From Magnetovibrio sp. (GTDB taxonomy: Bacteria > Pseudomonadota > Alphaproteobacteria > Rhodospirillales > Magnetovibrionaceae), in assembly GCF_036568125.1 (NCBI RefSeq), contig NZ_DATCTF010000006.1:108082-172081 (forward strand): a stretch of DNA of 64,000 nt. Direction: 5' to 3'. The number at the start of each line of letters is the position of its first letter. Position 1 is the stretch's first letter. The notes under the pieces are model-generated. The model made no database searches, was not told the origin of the DNA, and was given only the letters and a program-made list of their open reading frames with translations. Below are positions 1 through 9,582 of the stretch, piece after piece. The position numbers were made by a program, and so were the translations under genes.

Positions 1-1664
1 CGCACCTTTTCGATGTTGGACAGATCGGCATTGATCCGCGTCACGGCTTCGCCGAGAACCCGGTGCAGGTCGGCGTCGCCCGCCACATCGGCCAGATTGT
101 GAGGCTTGTCGTGGGCGCTGGCCCATTCTTTCAGCCACTCGGCATCGGGCACCAAAAGCCCCACCAAGTGTGAACGCTTGTCGCCGTAAACCATCGCCTG
201 GGCGATTTCGGGCGCCAGGGTCAAAATGCCTTCGACGCGTTGCGGGGCGATGTTGTCGCCGCCGGAATTGACGATGATGTCTTTCTTGCGGTCGGTGATG
301 TGCAAATGACCGTCGCCGTCGATCAGCCCGATGTCGCCGGTGTGCAGCCAGCCGTCGACCACGGTGTTGCGGGTGGTTTCCTCGTCGCGCCAATAGCCGT
401 TCATCACCAAATCGCCGCGAATGAGAACTTCGCCGTCGTCGGCGATGCGCACTTCACAATTGGGGAAGATCGGGCCAGAGCCCTTCAACTTGACGTTTTC
501 CGGTACGTTCACGCACAGCACCGGGCCGGATTCGGTTTGACCGTAGCCCTGTAGAATGCGCACACCCAAAGCGGTGAAAAACAGTCCGATATCGGGGTTG
601 AGCGGCGCACCACCGGAGACGAACGCCTTGAGCCGTCCACCGAACCGTTCGCGTACCTTGTTGCGCACCAAACGTTCCAAAGCCGCATTCTGTATTTTTT
701 GCAGTAGCGTCATGTCGCCGGGCGCCTCGAACGCCAGCTTGCCCAGTTCAACGGTTTTTTCGAACAGCTTTTCTTTCTTGCCGCCTTGTTTTTTCACCCC
801 GCGGGTGATGCGCATGTGCATCATTTCGTACAAGCGCGGTACCGCCATCATGATGGTGGGGCGGACCTCGGCCATGTTGGGCAGCAACTGATCCGCGCCT
901 TCGGCGTAATAGATTTGCGCGCCCAGCGACATCGGCCAGAACTGACCTGCGGTGTGTTCGTAACTGTGCGACAGCGGCAAGAACGACAAGAACACCTCGT
1001 CGCTGAGGCCGAGCTTTTCCAGCACCGCCGTCGCCCCGGCGAGATTGTGCAAGATCGCCGCGTGGCTCTGCATCACGCCCTTGGGCGTGCCGCCGGTGCC
1101 GGATGTGTAAATGATGCACGCGGTATCATATTTATCGAAGCGCTGGGCTTGTTCGACAATGTTGGTTTGCGCCATCGAGGTGCGGTTGAGCGCGGCTTGC
1201 CAGTTGAGCACCTCGACGCTGAGACCCTGTTGCAGGTCGATGTCTTCCATCATCACGACGAAGCGGGTGAGATCGGACAGGTGCGCCGCTTGCAGCGCCT
1301 TTTCGGCCAGTTTGGGGGTCGAAATGATGACGCCGACGGCCTGGGAATGTTCGATGATGTGACGGTGATCATCCACCGTGTTGGTGGTATAGGCGGGCAC
1401 GCTGATTCCACCCGCGGCCATAATCGCCATATCCGCGATCAGCCATTCCGGGCGGTTTTCCGACACCAGCACCACGCGTTCACCGTCCTTGACGCCCAAC
1501 GCCTGCAAGCCGTGGGCGAGTTCGATCACTTGGGCCGCGACTTCGCGCCACGTCAAAGGGCGAAATTTACCGTCGCGCTTGGCCCACAAAAACGGGTGTT
1601 CGCCGCGCTTTTCCACCAGGTCGAAAAACATCGCGACCAAATTGGGCCAATTGTGCTCACTCAT
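1..1664 (-). CDS. Long-chain acyl-CoA synthetase (FadD15-like), partial, 3' end outside window
   Basis: ATP-dependent activation of long-chain fatty acids to acyl-CoA. The frame is open from an ATG at 1664 to the left edge, giving at least 554 residues, so only the C-terminal tail is missing. The AMP-binding P-loop reads YTSGTGGTPKGV (with GG where many homologues have TG), followed by a GYGQTE motif and a TGDIG...TDRKKDIIVNSGG stretch with the hinge and adenylate-binding residues. It is divergent from pepF. The family is clear; exact chain-length preference is inferred only from overall similarity to the FadD15 group. Confidence 0.9.
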   Translation of the reverse strand, partial: MSEHNWPNLVAMFFDLVEKRGEHPFLWAKRDGKFRPLTWREVAAQVIELAHGLQALGVKDGERVVLVSENRPEWLIADMAIMAAGGISVPAYTTNTVDDHRHIIEHSQAVGVIISTPKLAEKALQAAHLSDLTRFVVMMEDIDLQQGLSVEVLNWQAALNRTSMAQTNIVEQAQRFDKYDTACIIYTSGTGGTPKGVMQSHAAILHNLAGATAVLEKLGLSDEVFLSFLPLSHSYEHTAGQFWPMSLGAQIYYAEGADQLLPNMAEVRPTIMMAVPRLYEMMHMRITRGVKKQGGKKEKLFEKTVELGKLAFEAPGDMTLLQKIQNAALERLVRNKVRERFGGRLKAFVSGGAPLNPDIGLFFTALGVRILQGYGQTESGPVLCVNVPENVKLKGSGPIFPNCEVRIADDGEVLIRGDLVMNGYWRDEETTRNTVVDGWLHTGDIGLIDGDGHLHITDRKKDIIVNSGGDNIAPQRVEGILTLAPEIAQAMVYGDKRSHLVGLLVPDAEWLKEWASAHDKPHNLADVAGDADLHRVLGEAVTRINADLSNIEKV

Positions 1665-1757
1665 TCGTTGTCGTCCCCACATTGCGTATTGTGCTGAGGC
1701 TCATTCCAACCCTATATCTGGTATTCGGTCAAGACGGCCCAGAACGGAGAAGAAAAC

Positions 1758-3545
1758 ATGGCGCAAACCTCAGAGCTTCCGAATTGGAACTTATCGCACC
1801 TTTATGACAATCCGGAGGACCCGCGTCTAAACGCCGATCTCGACCAAGCGGCCAGCCGTTCCAAAGCGTTTTCCGGCGATTTCGCCGGTAAATTGGCGGA
1901 TCTCGACGGTGCGGGGTTTGCCCGCGCCATCGCTGAGTATGAAGGCATTTTGGAAATTCTCCACAAAGCCATGAGCTACGGCCAACTGCTGTTTTCGGTC
2001 AGCACCGGCGATGCCGAGGTGGGGCGGTTCTATCAAACGCTGCAAGAGCGCGTCACCGACATTTCCGCCGACACACTATTTTTCACGTTGGAGCTCAACC
2101 GTCTCGACGATGGCGTGCTGGATGCCAAGTTGAACGACCCCGCCGCCGCGCGCTATCAACCGTGGCTGCGCGAGGTGCGCCAATATCGCGACCACCAGCT
2201 TTCCGATGACATGGAAAAGCTGTTACTGGAAAAGTCCGTCACCGGCCACGCGGCGTGGGTGCGCTTGTTCGAAGAAACCTTCGCCGACATGCGCTTCGAC
2301 GTCGAGGGGGTGGGCAAGGGCCTGACCCAATCGCAGGTTCTCAACCTGCTCAGCGACAAGGACGGTGCCAAGCGCAAGGCTGCGGCGTTGAGCTTCGGCA
2401 AGGTTTTGGGCGAAAATGTGCGTCTGCTGGCGCTGATCACCAATACCTTGGCCAAGGACAAGGACATCGAAGACCGCTGGCGCAAATACCCGCGTCCGGT
2501 ATCGGAGCGCAACCTGTCCAACCAGGTCGAAGACGAGGTCGTCGATGCCTTGGTGACGAGCGTGCGCGATCAATTCCAGAACCTATCGCACCGCTACTAT
2601 GCGCTGAAAGCCAAGTGGTTCGGTCAAGACGTTTTGGATTACTGGGACCGCAACGCGCCGTTGCCCGACGACGACGCCGCCAAATTCGAATGGGACGAGG
2701 CCAAATCCCTGGTGTTGGATGCCTACGGTGCATTCGAACCGACCATGGCCGATGTGGCGCGGCGCTTTTTCGATGAAAGCTGGATCGACGCTGAACCGCG
2801 CGAAGGCAAGGACAGCGGGGCGTTTTCGCACCCCGTGGTGCCCAGCGCACACCCGTACATCTTGATGAATTTTCACGGCAAGGCGCGCGACGTGATGACC
2901 TTGGCGCATGAACTGGGCCACGGCGTGCACCAGGTGCTCGCCGCCGAACAAGGCGCACTGATGGCCGACACGCCGTTGACCACTGCGGAAACTGCGTCGG
3001 TGTTCGGCGAAATGCTGACCTTCCGCAAAATGGTCGACAATGAACAGGACCCCGCGCGGCGACGTATTTTGTTGGCGGGCAAAGTCGAGGACATGCTCAA
3101 CACCGTGGTGCGCCAGATCGCCTTTCATGAATTCGAACGGCGCGTCCATGACGAGCGCAAGTCAGGCGAAATCTCGGTGGAACGCTTGGGCGACATCTGG
3201 ATCGAAGTGCAGGGCGAAAGCCTCGGTCCGGCGATCCGCTTCGATGACGCCTATCGCAATTATTGGGCCTACATCCCGCACTTTGTGCACACGCCGTTTT
3301 ACGTTTATGCCTATGCGTTCGGCGATTGCTTGGTGAACTCGCTGTACGATGTGTTCGCCAACGGCAACGCCGACGAAGGGTTCCAGCAGAAGTATCTGGA
3401 CATGCTGGCCGCAGGCGGCACCAAGCGTCACAAGGAGCTGCTCGCCCCCTTTGGCCTGGACGCGGGCGATCCCGACTTTTGGAAGCGGGGATTGAGCGTT
3501 ATTTCCGGCTTTATCGATGAATTGGAGGCGGTAAGCCCACAATAA
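1758..3545 (+). CDS. pepF: Oligoendopeptidase F family zinc metallopeptidase (M3B)
   Basis: Cytoplasmic zinc oligopeptidase that cleaves short peptides. The 595-residue length is normal for the M3B family. The zinc-binding HEXXH motif is seen as HELGH at about residues 384-388, within a DVMTLAHELGHGVHQ context, and the downstream ETASVFGEM supplies the third zinc ligand region. The start follows a GGAG-like ribosome-binding site (cggagaagaaaac). It stands alone: the upstream gene diverges and the next gene is 157 bp downstream. Substrate range cannot be told from sequence. Confidence 0.93.
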   Translation: MAQTSELPNWNLSHLYDNPEDPRLNADLDQAASRSKAFSGDFAGKLADLDGAGFARAIAEYEGILEILHKAMSYGQLLFSVSTGDAEVGRFYQTLQERVTDISADTLFFTLELNRLDDGVLDAKLNDPAAARYQPWLREVRQYRDHQLSDDMEKLLLEKSVTGHAAWVRLFEETFADMRFDVEGVGKGLTQSQVLNLLSDKDGAKRKAAALSFGKVLGENVRLLALITNTLAKDKDIEDRWRKYPRPVSERNLSNQVEDEVVDALVTSVRDQFQNLSHRYYALKAKWFGQDVLDYWDRNAPLPDDDAAKFEWDEAKSLVLDAYGAFEPTMADVARRFFDESWIDAEPREGKDSGAFSHPVVPSAHPYILMNFHGKARDVMTLAHELGHGVHQVLAAEQGALMADTPLTTAETASVFGEMLTFRKMVDNEQDPARRRILLAGKVEDMLNTVVRQIAFHEFERRVHDERKSGEISVERLGDIWIEVQGESLGPAIRFDDAYRNYWAYIPHFVHTPFYVYAYAFGDCLVNSLYDVFANGNADEGFQQKYLDMLAAGGTKRHKELLAPFGLDAGDPDFWKRGLSVISGFIDELEAVSPQ

Positions 3546-3701
3546 ACTAGATAATAAGGCTTATATGCAGTCCCTTAGTGAACTGTTAGAGCGATATGTG
3601 TTAAGAATACACAATTCAAATCCGGGTCGATTCCCGGCAATTGCGGGTGGAAAACCTCCCGCACCCAGGTCAGCAGCAGTGGAGCCCAGCGGATTTCGAG
3701 C
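3546..3701 (+). other. Structured intergenic leader with tRNA-like hairpins
   Basis: This 156-bp gap is more AT-rich at its 5' end than the genes around it. Three hairpins are readable: tgtgt-taagaat-acaca (a 5-bp stem with 7-nt loop), ccggg-tcgatt-cccgg (resembles a T-arm but with a 6-nt loop), and tgcggg..aaaa..cccgca. A ttagagcg string ahead of them recalls a tRNA D-arm. The acceptor stem cannot be closed and the anticodon loop lacks U33, so it is not a working tRNA. It could be a decayed tRNA or a leader of the next gene. Confidence 0.3.
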
Positions 3702-4580
3702 ATGATCGAACTGGATGACAACCCGAACGATACAGGCGGCACCATTCAGGTGGCGCATCGTTCGACGGCGGCCACCAAGACCATCATCCGTTCCGTGTTG
3801 GACCTGATGATGTCCAACATGCTGCTCACGCGCGATAAAAAGACCGACAAGCTCGACGAAGACATCAAGGAATTGGTGCGCGAGATCGAGGTGGTGATCC
3901 GCACCAATTTGCTCAATCACGGCAACGAGGTGGCGGAAAAAGTTCGCAACGAGATGCTCATTGCCGCCGCCAACACGCCCAGTCACCCCGCCGCGCCGCC
4001 GCCGGGCCAGGAATCGGGCAATCGCTCTAAGTTCCTGCTGCGCTTGATCGCAGGGCGGTTCTCGCATCTGTTCGCCGACCCGGAAAACCCGGTGTTCCCG
4101 CGCGAAGTGGTGATGGGGTTCGACAACTATCTGGCCAAGCTGCTGGGCGAAGGGCTGTACAGCGAACTCAACGTCGAAGCGCAGGAACTGCTGAGCCAGT
4201 TCCGCACCGATGACGACGGTGAGATATGGAAAATGATCGGCAAGAACGATCGCCACAAACGCTTCGCCTACAACATCCTGATCCGCATTTTGTTGAAATT
4301 CGAAGATTTCGACTGGGCGAAACGCAACTTCATTTCCATCCTCAACAATGTGACCGAGCGCAAATCGGGCTTTCTGTTCGAGGACACCCACTTTCAATTG
4401 CTGTTCACGGCGCTGTTTTCCGACCTGTTCCGTGCCTTGTGGGACGACGAGGAAAGCGTCAAGCTGGACTTCATGTTCGGCGACGGCACCTCGGACCGTC
4501 TCGACGGCATCCGCGACAATTTCAAGGCCTACAAGGAAATGGTCGCGCGGCGCGAAAAGGCCCAGGCCGTCGCCGGTTGA
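3702..4580 (+). CDS. Conserved hypothetical protein, 292 aa
   Basis: I do not recognise a domain. The protein has no signal peptide or membrane segment. It is mostly helical and charged, with an N-terminal block rich in D/E/K (residues ~30-85), a short Ala/Pro linker (AAPPPG, ~100) and a C-terminal helical region with several aromatic residues. The start ATG at 3702 is the first in frame after the structured leader; the ribosome-binding site is weak (gtggagccc). It converges with the DUF3108 gene. Probably cytoplasmic; function unknown. Confidence 0.75.
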   Translation: MIELDDNPNDTGGTIQVAHRSTAATKTIIRSVLDLMMSNMLLTRDKKTDKLDEDIKELVREIEVVIRTNLLNHGNEVAEKVRNEMLIAAANTPSHPAAPPPGQESGNRSKFLLRLIAGRFSHLFADPENPVFPREVVMGFDNYLAKLLGEGLYSELNVEAQELLSQFRTDDDGEIWKMIGKNDRHKRFAYNILIRILLKFEDFDWAKRNFISILNNVTERKSGFLFEDTHFQLLFTALFSDLFRALWDDEESVKLDFMFGDGTSDRLDGIRDNFKAYKEMVARREKAQAVAG

Positions 4581-4589
4581 CCTTGTTTC

Positions 4590-4608
4590 GCGCCCTACGC
4601 ACGGGCGC
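4590..4608. terminator. Hairpin between convergent genes
   Basis: Stem gcgccc/gggcgc with loop tacgcac lies between the stop codons of the 292-aa gene and the DUF3108 gene. No long T-run on either side, so termination strength is uncertain. Confidence 0.4.
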
Positions 4609-5559
4609 TCATTCCTCTTCTTCCGCTTTCAGCTCGCATTCGGTCGGGCATTCGGCGACCAAGGTCAGCACCGGGCCGTTTTTCACCGGTACGATCTGTA
4701 GCGGAAGAAAGCTGCCGTCGCGGCTGAGATAAAAATCGTAAGCCGAATTGTTCCACAAAATCCTGTGACGTTCCTTAAAACCGGCCACCGGCTGCGGGTC
4801 GATGCGCACGCGGTAGGTTTCGTGTCGGGCGCCGGCCACGGTGCGGGTCGCGGGGCCCATGTAGGTGATGCGCATGTCGAAGCGCCTGCGCCCGTCGAAG
4901 CCCTTGACCACGCCCGTCTTGGGACCGCCCAAGAGATGGTTGCGCACCACCGCGATCATCTGCGGAATCAGGGTAATAGGGTCGTTCACGCCGATGCGTT
5001 GTTCGGGTTCGACCTTTTCCAGAACTTCCGGGCCTTTTTCCGCCGGGTTCCAGTTGTCCTCGCGCCCGGGAATTGGGGACGTGCCGGTGACCGCCTTGGC
5101 GGGCTCCGGGGCTTGGTTAAAGGTGATGTCGACCCAGCGGAAATGCTTTTTGTTGGTGTATTCGGTGCGGTAATGGCTGGCCAGGTAGGTTTCCGCCAAA
5201 GGCGCGTCGGCGGCGGTGCCGGACGTCGCCGAAGCGGGGGGGGCGTACCCATTGTCCACAGCGGCGGGCGGTTGGATGATGCGCCCGACGCTCTTGGCCG
5301 TCACACCCATGTTGGTGAAATAGCGGGTCAGGCCACGGGTTTCCAAATGAAAGCGGTTTTCATAGGTTTCGCCTCCGTTGAGCAGCGACAGGGTGAAATC
5401 GGCGACGTGCAGACCGCCCCACTTGGCTTCGTAGCGCAAATGCACCGCGCCGTCGGTTGCCGCGTGCGCCGCATGGGGGGCAACGATGGGCAGCCCCATC
5501 AGCAGGGCCAGCACAAATGTTTTCGGCGTTAAACGCGTGTAAATCATGGGCGAAATCAT
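4609..5559 (-). CDS. DUF3108 domain-containing exported protein
   Basis: Predicted periplasmic protein of the DUF3108 family, whose function is not established. The start at 5559 (or the ATG at 5547, four codons later) gives a clear signal peptide: a short basic region, a hydrophobic stretch (FVLALLMGLPIVA) and an AHA-A cleavage site. The mature protein begins with the family-typical YEAKWGGLHVADFTLSL and carries a C-terminal YDFYLSRDGSFLPLQIVPV stretch. The frame stays open to an ATG at 5667, but that would put over 35 residues before the signal peptide. The C-terminus is acidic (EEEE). Confidence 0.85.
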   Translation of the reverse strand: MISPMIYTRLTPKTFVLALLMGLPIVAPHAAHAATDGAVHLRYEAKWGGLHVADFTLSLLNGGETYENRFHLETRGLTRYFTNMGVTAKSVGRIIQPPAAVDNGYAPPASATSGTAADAPLAETYLASHYRTEYTNKKHFRWVDITFNQAPEPAKAVTGTSPIPGREDNWNPAEKGPEVLEKVEPEQRIGVNDPITLIPQMIAVVRNHLLGGPKTGVVKGFDGRRRFDMRITYMGPATRTVAGARHETYRVRIDPQPVAGFKERHRILWNNSAYDFYLSRDGSFLPLQIVPVKNGPVLTLVAECPTECELKAEEEE

Positions 5560-5830
5560 ATTCAAGTCTTGCGGATGCGCCAAGGACGCAGCCGGGTTGC
5601 TCCAAAAATTGCGACACGCCCTTGAAAATGGGCGCTTTGCTGACCAATTCAACGCGACGACGCGCATTCTGTCACGTGCAATGGGCCATTTTTATGGCTT
5701 AGCATTTTTACATCGTGGGAAATCGGGCGTTATTTCGATTTTTTGCAATGCAATGCTTGTGTAACAGGGCGCAAGCGGGCATAAAAATTGTCACAGATTC
5801 ATTGGATCCTCCCAGATAAAACGGTTCATC

Positions 5831-6973
5831 ATGAAAATCGCAATTCCCAAGGAGCTCCACCCCGGCGAGACGCGCGTTGCGGCATCGGTTGAGGTGGTGA
5901 AGAAGCTTGTCGGCTTCGGCTTCGACGTAACGGTGGAAAAGGGCGCTGGCGCGTCTTCCGCCATCACCGACACTGATTTCAAGGACGCCGGTGCGGTTAT
6001 CGCCAAAGACGGCGCCGAAACGCTGAAAGACGCTGACGTGGTGCTGAAAATTCAGCGTCCCACCGCCGACGAGCTTAAGCTGATGAAAAAGGGCGCGGTC
6101 GTGTGCGCGCACATGTCGGCGCTGAGCGAAAAGGCCGAGGTCGAGGCCATGGCGAAATCCGGCGTCACCGCCTTCGCGATGGAACTGATGCCGCGCATTT
6201 CCCGTGCCCAAAGCATGGACATCCTGTCCAGCCAATCGAACTTGGCCGGCTACAAAGCCGTGTTGGACGCGGCCAGCGAATACGGCTCGGCTATGCCGAT
6301 GATGATGACGGCGGCGGGCACCATCGCCCCGGCCAAGGTCTTCATCATGGGCGTCGGCGTTGCGGGCCTGCAGGCCATCGCCACGGCCAAGCGCTTGGGT
6401 GCGGTGGTGACCGCCACCGACGTGCGTCCGGCGACCCGCGAACAGGTCGAAAGTCTGGGTGGCAAGTTCCTGACCGTCGATGAAGAGATGGAAAAAGACG
6501 CCGAAACCTCGGGCGGCTACGCCAAACCGATGCCGCCGGAATATTTCGAAAAGCAAAAAGCGGTGGTGTCCGAGCACATCAAGAAGCAAGACATCGTCAT
6601 CACCACGGCCCTGATTCCGGGCCGCACCGCGCCGATCTTGGTGACCAAGGAAATGGTCGCCAGCATGAAGGCCGGTTCCGTCATCGTCGATCTGGCCGTG
6701 GAAGCGGGCGGCAACGTCGAAGGTTCCAAGCTGGGCAAGGTGATGAAGTCCAAAAACGGCGTGCACATCGTCGGCCATGCCAACGTGCCGGGCCGCCTGC
6801 CCAAGGACGCCAGCCAGCTGTTCGCCAAGAACTTGCTCAACTTCCTCAGCCCGCATGTGGACAAGGAAGCCAAAACCATCAATTTCGATTTCGATGACGA
6901 AACCGTGTCCGGCACCTGCGTGTGCAAAGACGGTGCGGTGGTTCATCCCATGTTGAAAGGCGAGGAGGCTTAA
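5831..6973 (+). CDS. pntA: NAD(P) transhydrogenase subunit alpha part 1 (NAD-binding)
   Basis: NAD(H)-binding domain I of the proton-translocating transhydrogenase, which makes NADPH from NADH using the proton gradient. The 380-residue protein opens with the family signature MKIAIPKELHPGETRVA and has a Rossmann GVGVAG motif at about residue 172, followed by the acidic TATDVRP strand end. It lacks the membrane part, which is encoded separately three bases downstream, the split arrangement usual in alphaproteobacteria. First gene of a three-gene operon. Confidence 0.96.
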   Translation: MKIAIPKELHPGETRVAASVEVVKKLVGFGFDVTVEKGAGASSAITDTDFKDAGAVIAKDGAETLKDADVVLKIQRPTADELKLMKKGAVVCAHMSALSEKAEVEAMAKSGVTAFAMELMPRISRAQSMDILSSQSNLAGYKAVLDAASEYGSAMPMMMTAAGTIAPAKVFIMGVGVAGLQAIATAKRLGAVVTATDVRPATREQVESLGGKFLTVDEEMEKDAETSGGYAKPMPPEYFEKQKAVVSEHIKKQDIVITTALIPGRTAPILVTKEMVASMKAGSVIVDLAVEAGGNVEGSKLGKVMKSKNGVHIVGHANVPGRLPKDASQLFAKNLLNFLSPHVDKEAKTINFDFDDETVSGTCVCKDGAVVHPMLKGEEA

Positions 6974-6976
6974 GTC

Positions 6977-7390
6977 ATGGACGCGGCTTCGATCACAGAA
7001 CAATCGCGCAAGCTCGCCGAAGGTGCGGCCGGTCTTGCGGAACAAGCGGCTCAACTGGCAGGCAATGCCGCGCAGTTGACCCTGTCCACCGGCGGTTCGG
7101 CGGAAGGTTTTTCCTTCGTCGCGCTGTTTACGGTTTTCGTGCTGGCGTGTTTCGTCGGCTACTTCGTGGTGTGGAGCGTGACGCCCGCATTGCACTCGCC
7201 CCTGATGGGTGTCACCAACGCCATTTCGTCGGTGATCATCGTCGGCGCTTTGATCGCCGCGGGTCCCGCAGACATGAACTTCTCGAAGATCATGGGCTTC
7301 GTTGCCGTGACTTTGGCCTCCGTGAATATTTTCGGCGGTTTCATCGTGACCCAACGCATGCTCCAGATGTTCAAGAAGAAAAAGAAATAA
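6977..7390 (+). CDS. pntAB: NAD(P) transhydrogenase subunit alpha part 2 (membrane)
   Basis: Small membrane part of the transhydrogenase alpha subunit, 137 residues. After an amphipathic Ala/Gln-rich N-terminus (residues 1-35) it has three to four hydrophobic segments, including [20 protein letters not shown] and [19 protein letters not shown], and ends in a run of lysines. It lies 3 bp after pntA and 12 bp before pntB, so the three are surely cotranscribed and form one complex in the inner membrane. Confidence 0.95.
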   Translation: MDAASITEQSRKLAEGAAGLAEQAAQLAGNAAQLTLSTGGSAEGFSFVALFTVFVLACFVGYFVVWSVTPALHSPLMGVTNAISSVIIVGALIAAGPADMNFSKIMGFVAVTLASVNIFGGFIVTQRMLQMFKKKKK

Positions 7391-7402
7391 GGGGGCGCTG
7401 AA

Positions 7403-8797
7403 ATGTCTGAAAATATGAGCGCTTTTGCGTACCTGATCGCGTCGGTTTGCTTCATCTTGGCGCTGCGCGGTCTGTCTCATCCGGAAAGCTCGCGCCGCGG
7501 CAACATCCTCGGCATGATCGGTATGGTCATCGCCATCGTCACCACCTTGATCGATCCCGACGTGGTCAGCTATCCGATGATCCTCACCGGTTTGATCATC
7601 GGCGGCACCATCGGTGCCGTGGTCGCGATGAAAATCGAAATGACCGCATTGCCGCAATTGGTCGCCGCGTTCCACTCGTTGGTCGGTCTGGCGGCGGTGT
7701 TCGTCGCCACGGCGGCGCTTTACAATCCGGCGGCTTACGGCCTCGGCGCGCCGGGCACCATTCCGCCCGCCAGCTTGGTGGAAATGGGCCTCGGCACGGC
7801 GATCGGTGCGATCACGTTCTCGGGTTCCGTCATCGCGTTTGCCAAGCTGCAAGGCATCATGTCGGGCGCACCGATCACGTTTAAGTTCCAACACCCGCTC
7901 AATGCGGTTCTGGGTCTCGTGATCATCGGCCTGTTCTTCGTCTTCGCCACCACCGAGCAGCACGCCGCATACTGGGCACTGGTCGCGTTGGCGTTCCTGA
8001 TCGGTTTCTTGATCATCATCCCCATCGGCGGCGCCGACATGCCGGTGGTGGTGTCGATGCTCAACTCGTATTCGGGCTGGGCGGCGGCCGGTATCGGCTT
8101 CACGCTCGGCAACCCGCTGTTGATCGTCACCGGCGCGCTGGTGGGCTCTTCGGGTGCGATCCTGAGCTACATCATGTGCAAAGGCATGAACCGTTCGATC
8201 TGGAACGTGCTGTTGGGCGGTTTCGGCTCCGACACCGGCGCGGCCGCCGCGGCCGCGGCGCATGGCGGCACGGTCAAGTCCGGCTCTGCCGACGATGCCG
8301 CGTTCATCATGAGCAATGCGTCCAAGGTCATCATCGTGCCCGGCTACGGCATGGCGGTGGCGCAAGCCCAGCATGCCTTGCGTGAAATGGGCGACCTGCT
8401 GAAGGCCGAAGGCGTGGAGGTGGCGTACGCCATCCACCCCGTCGCCGGTCGCATGCCCGGTCACATGAACGTGCTGTTGGCCGAAGCCAACGTGCCTTAT
8501 GACGAGGTGTTCGAACTCGAAGAAATCAACAACGAGTTCGCCTCCGCCGACGTGGCCTTCGTCATCGGCGCCAACGACGTCACCAACCCCGCCGCCAAGA
8601 CCGATCCGGCCAGCCCGATCTACGGCATGCCGATCTTGGATGTGGAAAAGGCCGGCTCCGTGCTGTTCCTCAAGCGCGGCATGAGCTCCGGCTACGCGGG
8701 CGTCGACAACTCCTTGTTCTTCGCCGACAACACCATGATGCTGTTCGGCGACGCCAAGAAGATGACCGAGGAAATCGTCCAGGCGCTGGGGCACTAG
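7403..8797 (+). CDS. pntB: NAD(P) transhydrogenase subunit beta
   Basis: Beta subunit with the membrane proton channel (about residues 1-260, many hydrophobic helices) and the cytoplasmic NADP(H)-binding domain III. The latter starts near residue 305 with VIIVPGYGMAVAQAQ, the NADP pyrophosphate loop, and contains VIGANDVTNPAA and the closing lid residues typical of PntB. Length 464 is normal. Last gene of the pnt operon, followed by a strong bidirectional terminator. Confidence 0.97.
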   Translation: MSENMSAFAYLIASVCFILALRGLSHPESSRRGNILGMIGMVIAIVTTLIDPDVVSYPMILTGLIIGGTIGAVVAMKIEMTALPQLVAAFHSLVGLAAVFVATAALYNPAAYGLGAPGTIPPASLVEMGLGTAIGAITFSGSVIAFAKLQGIMSGAPITFKFQHPLNAVLGLVIIGLFFVFATTEQHAAYWALVALAFLIGFLIIIPIGGADMPVVVSMLNSYSGWAAAGIGFTLGNPLLIVTGALVGSSGAILSYIMCKGMNRSIWNVLLGGFGSDTGAAAAAAAHGGTVKSGSADDAAFIMSNASKVIIVPGYGMAVAQAQHALREMGDLLKAEGVEVAYAIHPVAGRMPGHMNVLLAEANVPYDEVFELEEINNEFASADVAFVIGANDVTNPAAKTDPASPIYGMPILDVEKAGSVLFLKRGMSSGYAGVDNSLFFADNTMMLFGDAKKMTEEIVQALGH

Positions 8798-8836
8798 GCT
8801 GGGTTACAAAACTCAAGCCAACGATCTCACAAACGC

Positions 8837-8867
8837 AAAACGGCGGCTCTTACGAGCCGCCGTTTTT
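8837..8867. terminator. Bidirectional Rho-independent terminator
   Basis: Perfect stem aaaacggcggctc/gagccgccgtttt with a ttac loop and T-runs in both directions. It separates the end of pntB from the end of the convergent yjdM gene and can serve both. Confidence 0.9.
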
Positions 8868-8886
8868 GTATGCGTATGTCGGTGCA

Positions 8887-9225
8887 TCAAACCTTTTTGA
8901 CGAATTCCGACTTGAGGCCCATGTGGCCGATGCCGGGCACCTTGCAGTCGATGTCGTGATCGCCGTCGACCAAGCGGATGTCTTTGACCTTTGTGCCGAC
9001 TTTGACCACCGAGGACGATCCCTTGACCTTGAGGTCCTTGATCACCGTCACGGTGTCGCCGTCGCTGAGTGGATTGCCGACGCTGTCGCGCACCACGGGG
9101 GCGCTGTCTTCGTCTGCGGGGCCGTCTTTCGCCCACTCGTGGCCGCACATCGGACACACCAGCATGGCGCCGTCTTCGTAGGTGTAGGCCTCATTGCATT
9201 TCGGGCAATTGGGTAGCGTGGGCAT
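8887..9225 (-). CDS. yjdM: YjdM/PhnA-family zinc-ribbon protein
   Basis: Small 112-residue protein of the YjdM (formerly PhnA) family. An N-terminal zinc ribbon is visible as CPKC...CPMC (residues ~6-28), followed by the family-typical [20 protein letters not shown] and [17 protein letters not shown] segments. The start at 9225 is chosen because it has a TGGAG ribosome-binding site and begins [10 protein letters not shown] as in relatives; the frame is open 12 codons further upstream. Despite the old name, a phosphonate role is not established for this family. Confidence 0.9.
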   Translation of the reverse strand: MPTLPNCPKCNEAYTYEDGAMLVCPMCGHEWAKDGPADEDSAPVVRDSVGNPLSDGDTVTVIKDLKVKGSSSVVKVGTKVKDIRLVDGDHDIDCKVPGIGHMGLKSEFVKKV

Positions 9226-9310
9226 GACGGTCGGGCTCCAGGAAAAAGGGCGGGCGTTCAAGGTGAGCGCCTTTCTCCCTCATTGCGGCGCAAGATGCAA
9301 GGCGGACAAC

Positions 9311-9334
9311 AAAAAACCCGCCATACGGCGGGCC
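9311..9334 (-). terminator. Terminator of rpsU
   Basis: Read on the minus strand, cccgcc-gtat-ggcggg is followed by six T residues. It lies about 35 bp after the rpsU stop codon. Confidence 0.85.
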
Positions 9335-9369
9335 TTTCGTTTTGGAACAGGGGCTCCAGGCCCTTGGGG

Positions 9370-9582
9370 CTAGAAGCCTTCACGTTCCAGGCGTTTGCGC
9401 TCCATCTTGCGCGAACGGGAAACGGCCTCGGCCTTTTCGCGCGCACGCTTTTCGGAGGGCTTTTCGAAGTGCTTGCGAAGCTTGAGCTCGCGGAAAATAC
9501 CTTCCCGCTGCATCTTCTTCTTCAACACTTTCAACGCCTGATCAACGTTGTTATCGCGGACGACAACTTGCACGTTAATCAC
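9370..9582 (-). CDS. rpsU: 30S ribosomal protein S21
   Basis: Small-subunit ribosomal protein, 70 residues. The sequence is recognisable throughout ([20 protein letters not shown], then a very basic C-terminus with [16 protein letters not shown]). Translation begins at a GTG (9582) preceded by AAAGGA. It is divergent from def and the COQ9 gene, an arrangement that gave the COQ9-like family its old name of rpsU-divergently transcribed protein. Confidence 0.97.
   Translation of the reverse strand: MINVQVVVRDNNVDQALKVLKKKMQREGIFRELKLRKHFEKPSEKRAREKAEAVSRSRKMERKRLEREGF

Noticed and set aside
3575-3660. Functional tRNA gene
   Set aside because: No closed acceptor stem, no U33, and a T-loop one base short.
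5668-5830. Strong promoter or attenuator ahead of pntA
   Set aside because: The region is AT-rich and likely contains a promoter, but I could not identify a -35/-10 pair with confidence.
5708-8794. A 1028-codon open frame antisense to the pnt operon
   Set aside because: It is His/Arg/Gly-rich shadow sequence of GC-rich codons opposite three certain genes, with no domain similarity and no ribosome-binding site.
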